Of a DNA stretch of 64,000 nucleotides, positions 1-7,575 are shown piece by piece. The position numbers were made by a program, and so were the translations under genes. The notes beneath the pieces were generated by a model. That model worked only from the letters and a program-made list of their open reading frames with translations. It had not been told where the DNA came from and searched no databases. The stretch's first letter is position 1. Every line of letters begins with the position of its first letter. The stretch is from Marinicella pacifica (GTDB lineage: Bacteria > Pseudomonadota > Gammaproteobacteria > Xanthomonadales > Marinicellaceae): assembly GCF_014636635.1 (NCBI RefSeq), contig NZ_BMEO01000002.1:62001-126000 (forward strand). Direction: 5' to 3'.

Positions 1-433
1 AATCGCCTGACAAAATCACATCATCATAGAAAGGAATGTTGTGCTGGGCACACATGGCTTTTACTTGTTCAATCTCAATACCCGGTAATTTAACCTGACT
101 GCCATTGGTTAAAATCAGCACTGCAAAGGCCTTACCCTGTTGTTGCCAGACTTCGGCTTTGGTGATTTCATGCCAGCTGTAATTCACCAGCGTCCGTTGG
201 GCTTGTGAATACACGGTAAATCCGAATGGTGTGGCGAAAATACGCGGTTTTTTATTGGGAAAAAACCGCATGCGTATGTAATTCACCAACAACACCACCG
301 GCACCAGCACCACAATCAACAGAATAATGGGTATCAGTAACAGCAGCATCAGTAAAAAAACCAACCAACCTAATGGATTGGGGCCATTGGGCACAAAACT
401 CAGTACCCTGTTTTTGATTTCAATTTTTCTCAC
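1..433 (-). CDS. Putative membrane protein, 3' end cut off by window edge
   Basis: Reading the minus strand from GTG at 433 gives an open frame that runs off the left edge (about 144 codons visible). The start lies three bases after the stop of the aldehyde dehydrogenase gene, so the two are probably co-transcribed. The N-terminus is basic (VRKIEIKNRVLSF), then comes a long run of Leu, Ile and Val at about residues 24-52 that can form one or two membrane segments, followed by a soluble part with short beta-like stretches. I do not recognise the family. The GTG start is chosen because it is the first possible start after the upstream stop. Confidence 0.6.
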   Translation of the reverse strand, partial: MRKIEIKNRVLSFVPNGPNPLGWLVFLLMLLLLIPIILLIVVLVPVVLLVNYIRMRFFPNKKPRIFATPFGFTVYSQAQRTLVNYSWHEITKAEVWQQQGKAFAVLILTNGSQVKLPGIEIEQVKAMCAQHNIPFYDDVILSGD

Positions 434-436
434 AAT

Positions 437-1870
437 TTATGCTTTCCTTAAAATGGCTTTGGTTTCCAGGTATTCATAAAATCCGGTCTCACCGCGCTCG
501 CGGCCATTGCCTGAATGTTTGTAGCCGCCAAAGGGTTCAGTGCCTTGCATCATGGCGCCATTGATGTGAATAACACCGGCTCTGAGGTGATTGGCAATAT
601 GATTAACCCGGTTCTCATCAGCCCCTGATACATAACCGGACAAACCGTAATCGTTGTCATTCGCCAATTCAATGGCTTCCTCATCATCTTCATAGGTCAG
701 CACGGTCAGCACCGGACCGAATATTTCTTCTCGGGCAATCGTCATATCGTTTTCGACATCAGAAAAGGCGGTTGGTTTAACATAATAACCTTTGTTCAAA
801 CCGGCCGGTTTACCCGGTCCACCGGTAATTAATCGCGCCCCTTCGTTCAAACCTTTTTGCAGATAATCCTGAATCCGTTGCCATTGACTTTCAGACACCA
901 CCGGACCTGTAAAAGTGGTTGCACTGGTCGGATCACCCACATGAATTTTTTCCAGGGTTTTCTTGATAATGTCTTCGGCTTCCTCTTGTCTTGCTATCGG
1001 CACAAACAAACGAGAAGGTGCATTGCAATTTTGTCCGGAGTTTAAGCACAGGGCTTTGGCACCGCCGGCCACCGCTTTGGCAAATTGTTCCGTCGATAAG
1101 TCATCCAGAATAATGTTGGCTGACTTGCCACCCAGTTCCTGGGTCACGCGTTTAATACTGTTTGCCGCATCTTTGGCCACTTCAATACCCGCCCGAGTAG
1201 AACCTGTGAAAGAGACCATGGCAATGTCCGGGTGTTTAGAAATGGCCGAGCCCACGGTGGGCCCGTCACCGTGAATCATGTTCACCACACCCGCCGGCAC
1301 ACCGGCTTCATGCAGCACCTCCATCAAGATTTTGGCTGAAAAGGGCGCCACTTCCGATGGCTTCCACACCACTGTGTTGCCGGTGGCCAAAGTCGGTGCC
1401 AGTTTACAGGCAATCTGGTTCATGGGCCAGTTCCAGGGGGTGATTAAACCACAAACACCGATGGGCTCATAGCGCTCAGTATGGTTAGCATAGGTTTTGT
1501 CAAACTCAAAATCTTTTAAAACATTCAACGCTGTTTTTAAGTGACCATAGCCACTCTTGGCCTGATAATCACCGGCCAGCCACCCGGGTGCCCCCATTTC
1601 TTCGGTAATCGCTGCGGCGATGTCATCCTGGCGCTTTTGATAGACCTCACATATCCGCGACAGTAAATCGATACGCGTTTTTCGATTTGTTTGGGAAAAG
1701 GATTGAAACGCCGCTTGAGCAGCCTGAACCGCCGCATCCACATCTGACGGCTGACCGGCTGCGATGTGACCCGCCACTTCTTCCGTGGCTGGATTAATTA
1801 CGTCGATGACATCACGATTTTCGGCTGATTGCCAATTTCCATTAATATAAAACTGTCTGTAATCCCGCAT
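437..1870 (-). CDS. Aldehyde dehydrogenase family protein
   Basis: NAD(P)-dependent oxidation of an aldehyde to the acid; the substrate cannot be read from the sequence. The 477 residues match the usual ALDH length. Visible hallmarks are TPWNWP near residue 144 (oxyanion Asn147), the FTGS cofactor-loop motif near 221, the general base Glu245 in QELGGKSA, and the nucleophile Cys282 in SGQNCNAPSR. The start ATG has AAGGG about nine bases upstream. It is followed by a membrane-protein gene three bases downstream, whose role gives no substrate clue. The family assignment is firm; the precise enzyme is open. Confidence 0.93.
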   Translation of the reverse strand: MRDYRQFYINGNWQSAENRDVIDVINPATEEVAGHIAAGQPSDVDAAVQAAQAAFQSFSQTNRKTRIDLLSRICEVYQKRQDDIAAAITEEMGAPGWLAGDYQAKSGYGHLKTALNVLKDFEFDKTYANHTERYEPIGVCGLITPWNWPMNQIACKLAPTLATGNTVVWKPSEVAPFSAKILMEVLHEAGVPAGVVNMIHGDGPTVGSAISKHPDIAMVSFTGSTRAGIEVAKDAANSIKRVTQELGGKSANIILDDLSTEQFAKAVAGGAKALCLNSGQNCNAPSRLFVPIARQEEAEDIIKKTLEKIHVGDPTSATTFTGPVVSESQWQRIQDYLQKGLNEGARLITGGPGKPAGLNKGYYVKPTAFSDVENDMTIAREEIFGPVLTVLTYEDDEEAIELANDNDYGLSGYVSGADENRVNHIANHLRAGVIHINGAMMQGTEPFGGYKHSGNGRERGETGFYEYLETKAILRKA

Positions 1871-1974
1871 ACTAAATAACCCTTTGGAATGAAAGCTGAG
1901 TTTTTTATATGGTTACAAACCACCTTTGATTCAAGCACCGGGGTTAACTGAACCCTAACAAGGCCTGCCGTAGA

Positions 1975-2739
1975 ATGCCTGTCATGGCTTTTATCAAAAA
2001 CAACCCAAGTCAAGACCCCCATGCTTTACACATAGAAGCTGATGGCTTGCGCGCGCTTTCAAAGGTGATTAAACAACACAATTTGGCCATTTGTGTACCG
2101 GATATAAAAGCCGTTAATTCACAACAATTAATTCTGGAGCGAATCCCCAACCAGTCAGCCAGTAAACAACAATGGCAACAACTGGGGGATCAGTTAGCAC
2201 GCTTTCATCAGATCCCACAAAAACACTTTGGCTACCCACTTGACAATTACATTGGCTTAAACCCGCAAAAAAATGGCCTGTCAGACAACTGGGGAGATTT
2301 TTTTTACAACCAACGGCTGATGTTCCAGTGTCAGCGCATTCAAGATACTTCTGTGTCCGAAGAAATACGCCAACAACTCAAAAAACTACAACAACCCCTG
2401 ATTAACTGGCTCAATCAACAAGCCGTTCAACCGGTCTTATTACATGGTGATTTATGGTCAGGCAATGTTTTATTCAGCGACAACAAGGTCTGGCTCATTG
2501 ATCCCGCGGTCTACTGGGGCGATAGCGAGGCCGATATCGCCATGACCGAGTTATTCGGCGGCTTTCCTCAAGTCTTTTATCAGACCTATCAGCGACAACA
2601 ACCCATGTCGACTGATTACGACTTAAAGAAAATCTGTTATAATCTCTACCATTACTTAAATCATTACAATTTATTTGGTCCGGGTTATTTGGCCGCATGC
2701 CGCAGTCATTTAAACCGGCTAACCACTGCATTGACGTAG
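1975..2739 (+). CDS. Fructosamine kinase family protein (short N-lobe)
   Basis: Resembles the fructosamine-3-kinase/YniA family, which phosphorylates ketoamines on glycated protein or small molecules as a repair step. The C-lobe is well kept: HGDLWSGNVLF carries the catalytic Asp, and LIDPAVYWGDSEADIAM carries the metal-binding Asp, followed by the typical YQxY and LYHYLNHYNLFG segments. The protein is 254 residues against about 290 for the family. The missing part is the start of the N-lobe: FIKNN at residues 6-10 aligns with the ATP-binding Lys strand, so almost nothing precedes it. An in-frame TAA at 1945-1947 prevents a longer form. It leads a plus-strand trio with the VOC and WYL genes. 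Confidence 0.8.
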   Translation: MPVMAFIKNNPSQDPHALHIEADGLRALSKVIKQHNLAICVPDIKAVNSQQLILERIPNQSASKQQWQQLGDQLARFHQIPQKHFGYPLDNYIGLNPQKNGLSDNWGDFFYNQRLMFQCQRIQDTSVSEEIRQQLKKLQQPLINWLNQQAVQPVLLHGDLWSGNVLFSDNKVWLIDPAVYWGDSEADIAMTELFGGFPQVFYQTYQRQQPMSTDYDLKKICYNLYHYLNHYNLFGPGYLAACRSHLNRLTTALT

Positions 2740-2746
2740 TCTTTTT

Positions 2747-3145
2747 ATGCAAAAAACCACACCTTTTCTGATGTTTAAAGGCCGTGCCAAAGAGGCCGTT
2801 AAACGCTACCAAAAATGCTTTGCCGATTGTCAAATCAAACACATTGATTACTTCGGCAACAAACCCAAAAACATGGCCGGATGTGTGAAATATGCTGAAA
2901 TCTGTATCAACGGCCAGGACTTAATACTGATTGACTCACCGGTTGAACATGCTTTTGGTTTTACCCCGGCGATTTCATTTATGGTGGATTTTGAGCGCCC
3001 GGATAAACTTAAAAAAGCCTATCACCAGCTCAGCGCCGACGGTGAAGTGATGATGCCATTAAATGCTTATGACTTTGCCGAGCAATATGCCTGGTTTAAC
3101 GACAGTTACGGCGTTTCCTGGCAGTTCAGGTATAAACCGAAATAA
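2747..3145 (+). CDS. VOC-superfamily protein, PhnB/3-demethylubiquinone-methyltransferase-like domain
   Basis: A 132-residue protein of the glyoxalase/bleomycin-resistance fold, closest by pattern to the PhnB-like group (TPFLMFKGRAKEAVKRYQKCF at the start, then a conserved AEICINGQDLILIDS strand, and YGVSWQF near the end). Family members are small dimeric proteins, often metal-binding, with poorly defined substrates. It starts seven bases after the kinase gene and ends two bases before the WYL regulator, so all three are probably one transcript. Function beyond the fold is not visible. Confidence 0.82.
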   Translation: MQKTTPFLMFKGRAKEAVKRYQKCFADCQIKHIDYFGNKPKNMAGCVKYAEICINGQDLILIDSPVEHAFGFTPAISFMVDFERPDKLKKAYHQLSADGEVMMPLNAYDFAEQYAWFNDSYGVSWQFRYKPK

Positions 3146-3147
3146 CC

Positions 3148-4143
3148 ATGCCCAAACAATCCAATCACGATACTTTAATGCGCCAATGGCAGTTGTTAAA
3201 AGCCCTGCCTTCAGGTGGTGCCGGAATCAGCGCCCGTCACATTACCGAATATTTAAAGGACCTGGGGTATCAAACTGACCTGCGCACCACCCAGCGAGAT
3301 CTCATTAAGCTTAAAAAGGTTATGGCCATTGAATGCAACGACAAAGGCAAACCTTACGGCTGGCGCTGGCAAAAGGGCATGGGTGGCGATATACCGGCCT
3401 TAGACACCTCAGATGCGCTGACTTTGCATTTATTGGGCAACCGTTTAAAGAACCTGGTCCCAAGCAGTATGATTGACATCTTGTCGGGCCGGATTAACAA
3501 AGCCAGAAAACACCTCAAAGAACAACCCGGCGACTGGCACAACAAGGTGGGAATCAGTGAAGAAACTTTAGGTTATGTCAGCCCGAAAATTAAGGATGAG
3601 ATTATTGAGTCAATAAAACAAGCCCTGATTAACGACCAACAAATTCAGGTCAAATACCATTCACTGCAGGAATCCCGCGCAAAAGATTTGCGCTTACATC
3701 CTTTGGCGCTGGTGTTAAGGGGCGTGCGGACTTATCTGATTGCCAGAACCCATGACGCTGAAGACGATACGGTGATGCCTTATGCGGTGCACCGATTTAA
3801 ATCGGTCAAAGTGCTTAAACATAAAAAAACCCGGCGCAAACGGTTTAACTTAAAAACCTGCCTGGACAGTGACCTGATGCAATTCGGGGTGGCTGAACCG
3901 ATTAAATTGCGACTCAAGCTGGATACGGTGATGTATAAAATCCTCAAAGAAACGCCGTTATCGAACCAACAACAACTCGAGAAAACCGAGACCGGTGGCC
4001 TGTTAACCCTGCCCATGCGTGACAGTTGGTCACTTAAATGGTGGATTTTATCCAAGTCAGAACATGTGGAAGTGCTGGAACCGGCTGCTTACCGGGAAAA
4101 AATTGGCGCACTTTTAAAGGCCGCCGCCAAAAAATATCAATAA
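3148..4143 (+). CDS. WYL-domain transcriptional regulator
   Basis: 331 residues. The N-terminal part (about 1-70) looks like a winged helix-turn-helix (LMRQWQLLKALPSG, then TDLRTTQRDLIKLKKV). The middle (about 165-235) has the WYL-type ligand-sensing fold with IQVKYHS, LRLHPLALVLRGVRTYLIART and YAVHRFKSVKVL. A C-terminal extension follows, as in the YafY-like regulators. Family members bind nucleotide or nucleic-acid ligands and often repress neighbouring genes. The likely target here is its own operon (kinase-VOC-WYL), but no operator was identified. It ends just before the histidine operon control region and is probably unrelated to it. Confidence 0.85.
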   Translation: MPKQSNHDTLMRQWQLLKALPSGGAGISARHITEYLKDLGYQTDLRTTQRDLIKLKKVMAIECNDKGKPYGWRWQKGMGGDIPALDTSDALTLHLLGNRLKNLVPSSMIDILSGRINKARKHLKEQPGDWHNKVGISEETLGYVSPKIKDEIIESIKQALINDQQIQVKYHSLQESRAKDLRLHPLALVLRGVRTYLIARTHDAEDDTVMPYAVHRFKSVKVLKHKKTRRKRFNLKTCLDSDLMQFGVAEPIKLRLKLDTVMYKILKETPLSNQQQLEKTETGGLLTLPMRDSWSLKWWILSKSEHVEVLEPAAYREKIGALLKAAAKKYQ

Positions 4144-4147
4144 AAAA

Positions 4148-4176
4148 TTGACAGACTTTTAAAATCCCATTACCAT
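4148..4176 (+). promoter_or_regulatory. Predicted sigma-70 promoter of the histidine operon
   Basis: A perfect -35 TTGACA (4148-4153) is followed after 17 bases by TACCAT (4171-4176), four of six matches to the -10 consensus. Expected start of transcription is about 4182-4185, practically on the ATG of the first leader peptide. No other -35/-10 pair of similar quality lies between the WYL stop and hisG. Confidence 0.6.
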
Positions 4177-4183
4177 GCGAAGT

Positions 4184-4243
4184 ATGAATAAATTTAACGC
4201 ACACAACCATCATCATCACGTTGTCATCAACGGGGTTGGTTAG
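4184..4243 (+). CDS. hisL: Histidine operon leader peptide 1 (5 His in 19 residues)
   Basis: ATG at 4184 opens a 19-codon frame ending TAG at 4241-4243: MNKFNAHNHHHHVVINGVG. Five His codons fall within six consecutive codons (4202-4219). Such a run is the sensor of a histidine attenuator: with little charged tRNA-His the ribosome stalls there. AACGGGG (4229-4235), ten bases beyond the last His codon, is complementary to CCCCGTT (4272-4278), the left arm of the following terminator, so a stalled ribosome would allow the antiterminator. No strong ribosome binding site is visible, and the predicted transcript may begin at or within a base or two of this ATG. Confidence 0.85.
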   Translation: MNKFNAHNHHHHVVINGVG

Positions 4244-4270
4244 TGTCGTAAAGAAAAACCAGATTAAAGA

Positions 4271-4301
4271 GCCCCGTTCACTGTAACGGGGCTTTTTTTT
4301 T
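4271..4301 (+). terminator. Histidine attenuator terminator 1
   Basis: GCCCCGTT (4271-4278), loop CACTGT, AACGGGGC (4285-4292), then nine T (4293-4301): an 8-bp intrinsic terminator. Its left arm can pair instead with AACGGGG (4229-4235) inside leader peptide 1, giving the mutually exclusive antiterminator expected of transcription attenuation. Confidence 0.88.
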
Positions 4302-4329
4302 GCTCAATATTTCTAAAATCGATTAAAAC

Positions 4330-4392
4330 ATGATTAACAAATTAAACACAAACCATCATCACCATCATCGTACACTGCGACGACGGTTTTGA
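4330..4392 (+). CDS. hisL: Histidine operon leader peptide 2 (5 consecutive His in 20 residues)
   Basis: ATG at 4330 opens a 20-codon frame ending TGA at 4390-4392: MINKLNTNHHHHHRTLRRRF. The five His codons are at 4354-4368. The beginning (M-x-N-K-x-N) and the organisation resemble leader 1, which suggests a duplication, although the downstream parts differ. CGACGGTTTT (4381-4390), overlapping the end of this frame, can pair with 4414-4425 (AAAACCCCGTCG, two bulged C), the left arm of terminator 2. No clear ribosome binding site is seen. Confidence 0.85.
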   Translation: MINKLNTNHHHHHRTLRRRF

Positions 4393-4413
4393 GCGTGCTT
4401 AATTCATTTATTC

Positions 4414-4447
4414 AAAACCCCGTCGCCATTGGCCACGGGGTTTTTTT
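4414..4447 (+). terminator. Histidine attenuator terminator 2
   Basis: AAAACCCCGT (4414-4423) pairs with ACGGGGTTTT (4435-4444), and the T run continues to 4447. The loop can form a small inner GCC/GGC stem. The rival pairing with 4381-4390 makes it a second attenuator, 43 bases upstream of hisG. Confidence 0.85.
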
Positions 4448-4490
4448 ATTTTCGGGTCAATGGCGATAAAACAACCACCACGGAGAACTT

Positions 4491-5342
4491 ATGACAACAT
4501 TAAAAATCGCCATTCCCAAAGGCAAACTGCAGCCGGCCATCACTGAGTTATTGTCCGACATCGGCATTAAACTCTACGGGGATGTCCGCAACTACCGGCC
4601 CGGCTGTTCCGATGAACGTCTGGAAGTGAAACTGCTCAAGGGTCAGAATATTCCTTCTTTGATTGAAATTGGTCAGCACGATATTGGTTTTGCCGGGCTT
4701 GATTGGGTGGCAGAACAAGATGCCGATGTTGAAGTGATTAATAACCTCGGGTTTAATCCGGTTCGGATTGTGGCCTGTATTCCGGAAGACTGGGATGTCA
4801 AAGAACTCAAACAACGGCCCATTATTGTGGCCACTGAATACATAAATCTGGCCCGGCAATACCTTGATAACCAAGGCTTTGACTATCAACTGATTCGCTC
4901 TTATGGTGCCACTGAAGTGTTTCCGCCTGAGGATGCCGATATGGTGATTGACAACACCAGCACCGGCACCACCATCAAAACCAACCGCCTGAAAATCATC
5001 GATACCGTGTATCGCAGCTCAACGCAGTTTATTGCCAACAAGCAAACCCTGAAAAATCAGGCTAAACGGGCCATTATTGATGATATTTTGTTGCTGATGA
5101 ATGGTGTTCTTAATGCCCGTGAGCGTGTATTACTGGAAATGAACTGCCCCAAAGCGGTGGTCTCAGATATTGTCAAACTGTTACCGGCGATGCGTTCGCC
5201 GACGGTCAGTGAATTGTACAACAGCGATGCCTATTCCATCCGTGCCGCGGTCCCGACAAAGTCCGCACCGGGTTTGATACCCAGACTCATTGCCGCCGGT
5301 GCCGTGGATATTTTAGAATTACCCATCCGAAAGGCCGTCTGA
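4491..5342 (+). CDS. hisG: ATP phosphoribosyltransferase, long form
   Basis: First step of histidine synthesis: ATP plus PRPP gives phosphoribosyl-ATP. The 283 residues begin LKIAIPKGKLQPAITELL and contain the DMVIDNTSTGTTIKTNRLKIID segment (about 151-172) that binds PRPP and phosphate. A C-terminal domain of about 75 residues marks the long, self-standing HisG that is feedback-inhibited by histidine, so no HisZ is needed. A good ribosome binding site (GGAG) lies before the ATG. The stop codon TGA shares one base with the ATG of the next gene. Confidence 0.95.
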   Translation: MTTLKIAIPKGKLQPAITELLSDIGIKLYGDVRNYRPGCSDERLEVKLLKGQNIPSLIEIGQHDIGFAGLDWVAEQDADVEVINNLGFNPVRIVACIPEDWDVKELKQRPIIVATEYINLARQYLDNQGFDYQLIRSYGATEVFPPEDADMVIDNTSTGTTIKTNRLKIIDTVYRSSTQFIANKQTLKNQAKRAIIDDILLLMNGVLNARERVLLEMNCPKAVVSDIVKLLPAMRSPTVSELYNSDAYSIRAAVPTKSAPGLIPRLIAAGAVDILELPIRKAV

Positions 5343-7006
5343 TGGACATCGATAACAGCAATTATCGTTTTAAGCTGGACTTTAATGAGCGCAGTGACCA
5401 CACACCGGCCTGGTTGTCTGAGGCCGTTGTCCGTACTGACAAGCTTTGGCGCTATCCTAACCGGACACAACTTGAGCAGGCTTTATGTAAAGATATGGAC
5501 ATTCCCGGTGATGCCTTGTTGCTGACCAATGGCGGCGATGAAGGCATTGATTTGCTGTTTAAATCCAGCACCATCAACAAAACGCAGTTACTTATTCCTG
5601 AACCGTGTTTTAGTCAATACAGCCACAATGCAGAAATTTGGGGCAATGATTGTCATTTTATGGCGCCAGACCCGTCTCAGCCGCTGGCTGTCAACCAAAC
5701 AGCATTAGCAGAGAATCTAAAAATTAATCAATGGTTAATTATCACCCGGCCGAATAATCCAACCGGAGAATTTATTACCAAAAAACAGTTATTGACGTTA
5801 ATTCAAACGGCTCAAGTCAAACAGGCGAGGGTTTTTATCGATGAGGCTTATATTGAATTTGCTTATCCTGACAAAAGTAACGAGATGTTCAGCGCCGCAG
5901 ACTATGCCGCCATGGACAATGTGGTGGTGTTACGCACCTTTTCAAAAGCTTTTGGTCTGGCCGGTGTGCGGGTCGGCTATTTACTGGGTGCACCGGAATT
6001 GATTCATGAATTGAGGCGGTTAGCACCGCCTTTTAATGTTTCTCGGGTGGCTTTGCAATTGGCGGCCCAAGCCTGGCAAAACCGCAACCAGGTACTGGAT
6101 TATACGGCTCAAATCGCAGCCAATCGTCGCCGTTTAAGCGATGTACTGAGTGGCTATGGCGTCGCTGTTTTTCCAAGCCAGGGCAATTTTATCCTGTTTA
6201 ACACCAACAATGCCGTAAAAACCTTGCTGTTCTCGGTGCTGAAACGACAGGGTATTTTAATTAAAATCCGGCTCAACGGCCTGCCCGAAGCGGTGCGAAT
6301 GACCGTGCCCTATGATTTAGAACCTTTGTTGGCGGTTCTTAAAAGCATTTACGAACCGCAATGTCTGGCCTTTGATATGGACGGCGTTTTGATTGACACC
6401 ACAGACAGTTATGATCAGTGTATCATCAAAACGGTTCGGGACTTATCCGGCGCCACGGTCACCCTCAAGGACGTTCAAAGTATGCGAGACGCCGGGGGCT
6501 ATAACAATGACTGGGATTTAACGCTGGCTTTGTTGCAAAACCGAGGATATACCGGTGGTTTTGAAAGGGTTAAAAGCCTTTTCCAGAAATACTATTTAGG
6601 TACAAGGCAACGGCCCGGCTTAATTCAACAGGAAACCCCGCTGATCTCAGTAAAATTTATCACCCAATTAAAACAATCATCATTCAAAACCGCCGTGGTC
6701 ACCGGTCGACCGCGTGCCGAAGCCTCACTGGGCCTGCAAGCGATTAACTGGCAACCGGATAAAGTTATCAGCGCCGATGATGTCAGCCGTCAGAAACCGG
6801 ATCCCGAAGGCTTACTAGCACTGAAAAACCAATCTGAAGTCACCAATGGCGGCTTTTGGTTTATCGGTGATACCGTCGATGATATGCAGGCAGGCCGCGC
6901 TGCCGGTTTTATCTGCATTGGTGTCGGTCCGAATATGACACTACTTACCGAAGCCGGTGCCGATGTGGTGCTGGATGATGTCAACCAACTGGAGTCTCTT
7001 TTATGA
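5342..7006 (+). CDS. hisC: Fusion: histidinol-phosphate aminotransferase + HAD-family phosphatase (putative histidinol-phosphatase)
   Basis: 554 residues in one frame. Residues 1 to about 338 are a fold-type I aminotransferase of the HisC family: ITRPNNPTGEF, then DEAYIEF (PLP-ring Asp), then the PLP Lys202 in TFSKAFGLAGVRVGYLLGAP. Residues about 341-554 are a HAD phosphatase: FDMDGVLIDT with the nucleophile Asp345 and acid/base Asp347, VVTGRPR (motif II), SRQKPDPEG (motif III Lys) and GDTVDDMQAGRAAG (motif IV). HisC produces histidinol phosphate; the next step is its dephosphorylation. The neighbouring HisB lacks the phosphatase domain found in the E. coli protein, so the HAD half probably supplies that missing activity. 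The HAD part resembles a small subfamily known in other lineages in association with HisB. The phosphatase role is inference from context. Confidence 0.88.
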   Translation: MDIDNSNYRFKLDFNERSDHTPAWLSEAVVRTDKLWRYPNRTQLEQALCKDMDIPGDALLLTNGGDEGIDLLFKSSTINKTQLLIPEPCFSQYSHNAEIWGNDCHFMAPDPSQPLAVNQTALAENLKINQWLIITRPNNPTGEFITKKQLLTLIQTAQVKQARVFIDEAYIEFAYPDKSNEMFSAADYAAMDNVVVLRTFSKAFGLAGVRVGYLLGAPELIHELRRLAPPFNVSRVALQLAAQAWQNRNQVLDYTAQIAANRRRLSDVLSGYGVAVFPSQGNFILFNTNNAVKTLLFSVLKRQGILIKIRLNGLPEAVRMTVPYDLEPLLAVLKSIYEPQCLAFDMDGVLIDTTDSYDQCIIKTVRDLSGATVTLKDVQSMRDAGGYNNDWDLTLALLQNRGYTGGFERVKSLFQKYYLGTRQRPGLIQQETPLISVKFITQLKQSSFKTAVVTGRPRAEASLGLQAINWQPDKVISADDVSRQKPDPEGLLALKNQSEVTNGGFWFIGDTVDDMQAGRAAGFICIGVGPNMTLLTEAGADVVLDDVNQLESLL

Positions 7007-7575
7007 TTACCATAAACCGCGAAACCAAAGAAACCCGCATTCAATTGAGCCTGGATATTAATGGTCCGACGGATCAAAGCAAGATTCAATCAGGACAGCC
7101 GTTTTTTGATCATATGCTGGATCAGTTGGCCACCCATGCCGGCTGGTGTCTGCAACTGGACATGAACAGCGACTGGCAGGTGGATGATCATCACGGCATC
7201 GAAGATGTGGCCATATGTCTGGGACAGGCTTTAAAACAAGCCTGGCAGGCAGCGCCGGGTAATCAACGCTACGGTCAACGCTTATTACCCATGGATGAAA
7301 CCCTCACCACCTGTGCCGTGGACTTATGCGGCCGGCCTTATGCGGTTATTAACTTGCCGTTTTCTCAGGCCATGTTGGGAGGCATTAACACCGAAATGTG
7401 GTCACATTTTTATTACACGCTGGCGATCAATGCCGGCATCTGTTTGCACATCAATAATCAGTATTTTGGCAATAACCATCACCTGGTAGAAAGCAGTTTC
7501 AAAGCCCTGGCTTACGCTTTAAAAGAAGCGCTGACTCCCACGGACAAACAACGCAGTACCAAAGGTGTGTTATGA
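7003..7575 (+). CDS. hisB: Imidazoleglycerol-phosphate dehydratase (single-domain)
   Basis: Dehydrates imidazole-glycerol phosphate to imidazole-acetol phosphate. At 190 residues it is the dehydratase alone, as in most bacteria, without the N-terminal HAD phosphatase of enterobacterial HisB. The metal-binding His-rich motifs are visible: FFDHMLDQLATHAGW (about 35-49), DDHHGIEDVAICLGQAL (about 64-80), and NNHHLVESSFKALAYALKEAL (about 160-180). The start overlaps the stop of the HisC-HAD gene by four bases (ATGA), and its own stop overlaps hisH. Confidence 0.95.
   Translation: MITINRETKETRIQLSLDINGPTDQSKIQSGQPFFDHMLDQLATHAGWCLQLDMNSDWQVDDHHGIEDVAICLGQALKQAWQAAPGNQRYGQRLLPMDETLTTCAVDLCGRPYAVINLPFSQAMLGGINTEMWSHFYYTLAINAGICLHINNQYFGNNHHLVESSFKALAYALKEALTPTDKQRSTKGVL

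Noticed and set aside
4184-4301. First hairpin as simple terminator of the WYL operon
   Set aside because: It has its own His-rich frame and an antiterminator partner, and the promoter lies between it and the WYL gene, so it belongs to hisG.
4144-4490. T-box or riboswitch upstream of hisG
   Set aside because: No T-box sequence, specifier loop or known aptamer was seen; the His-codon leaders with rival stems explain the region fully.
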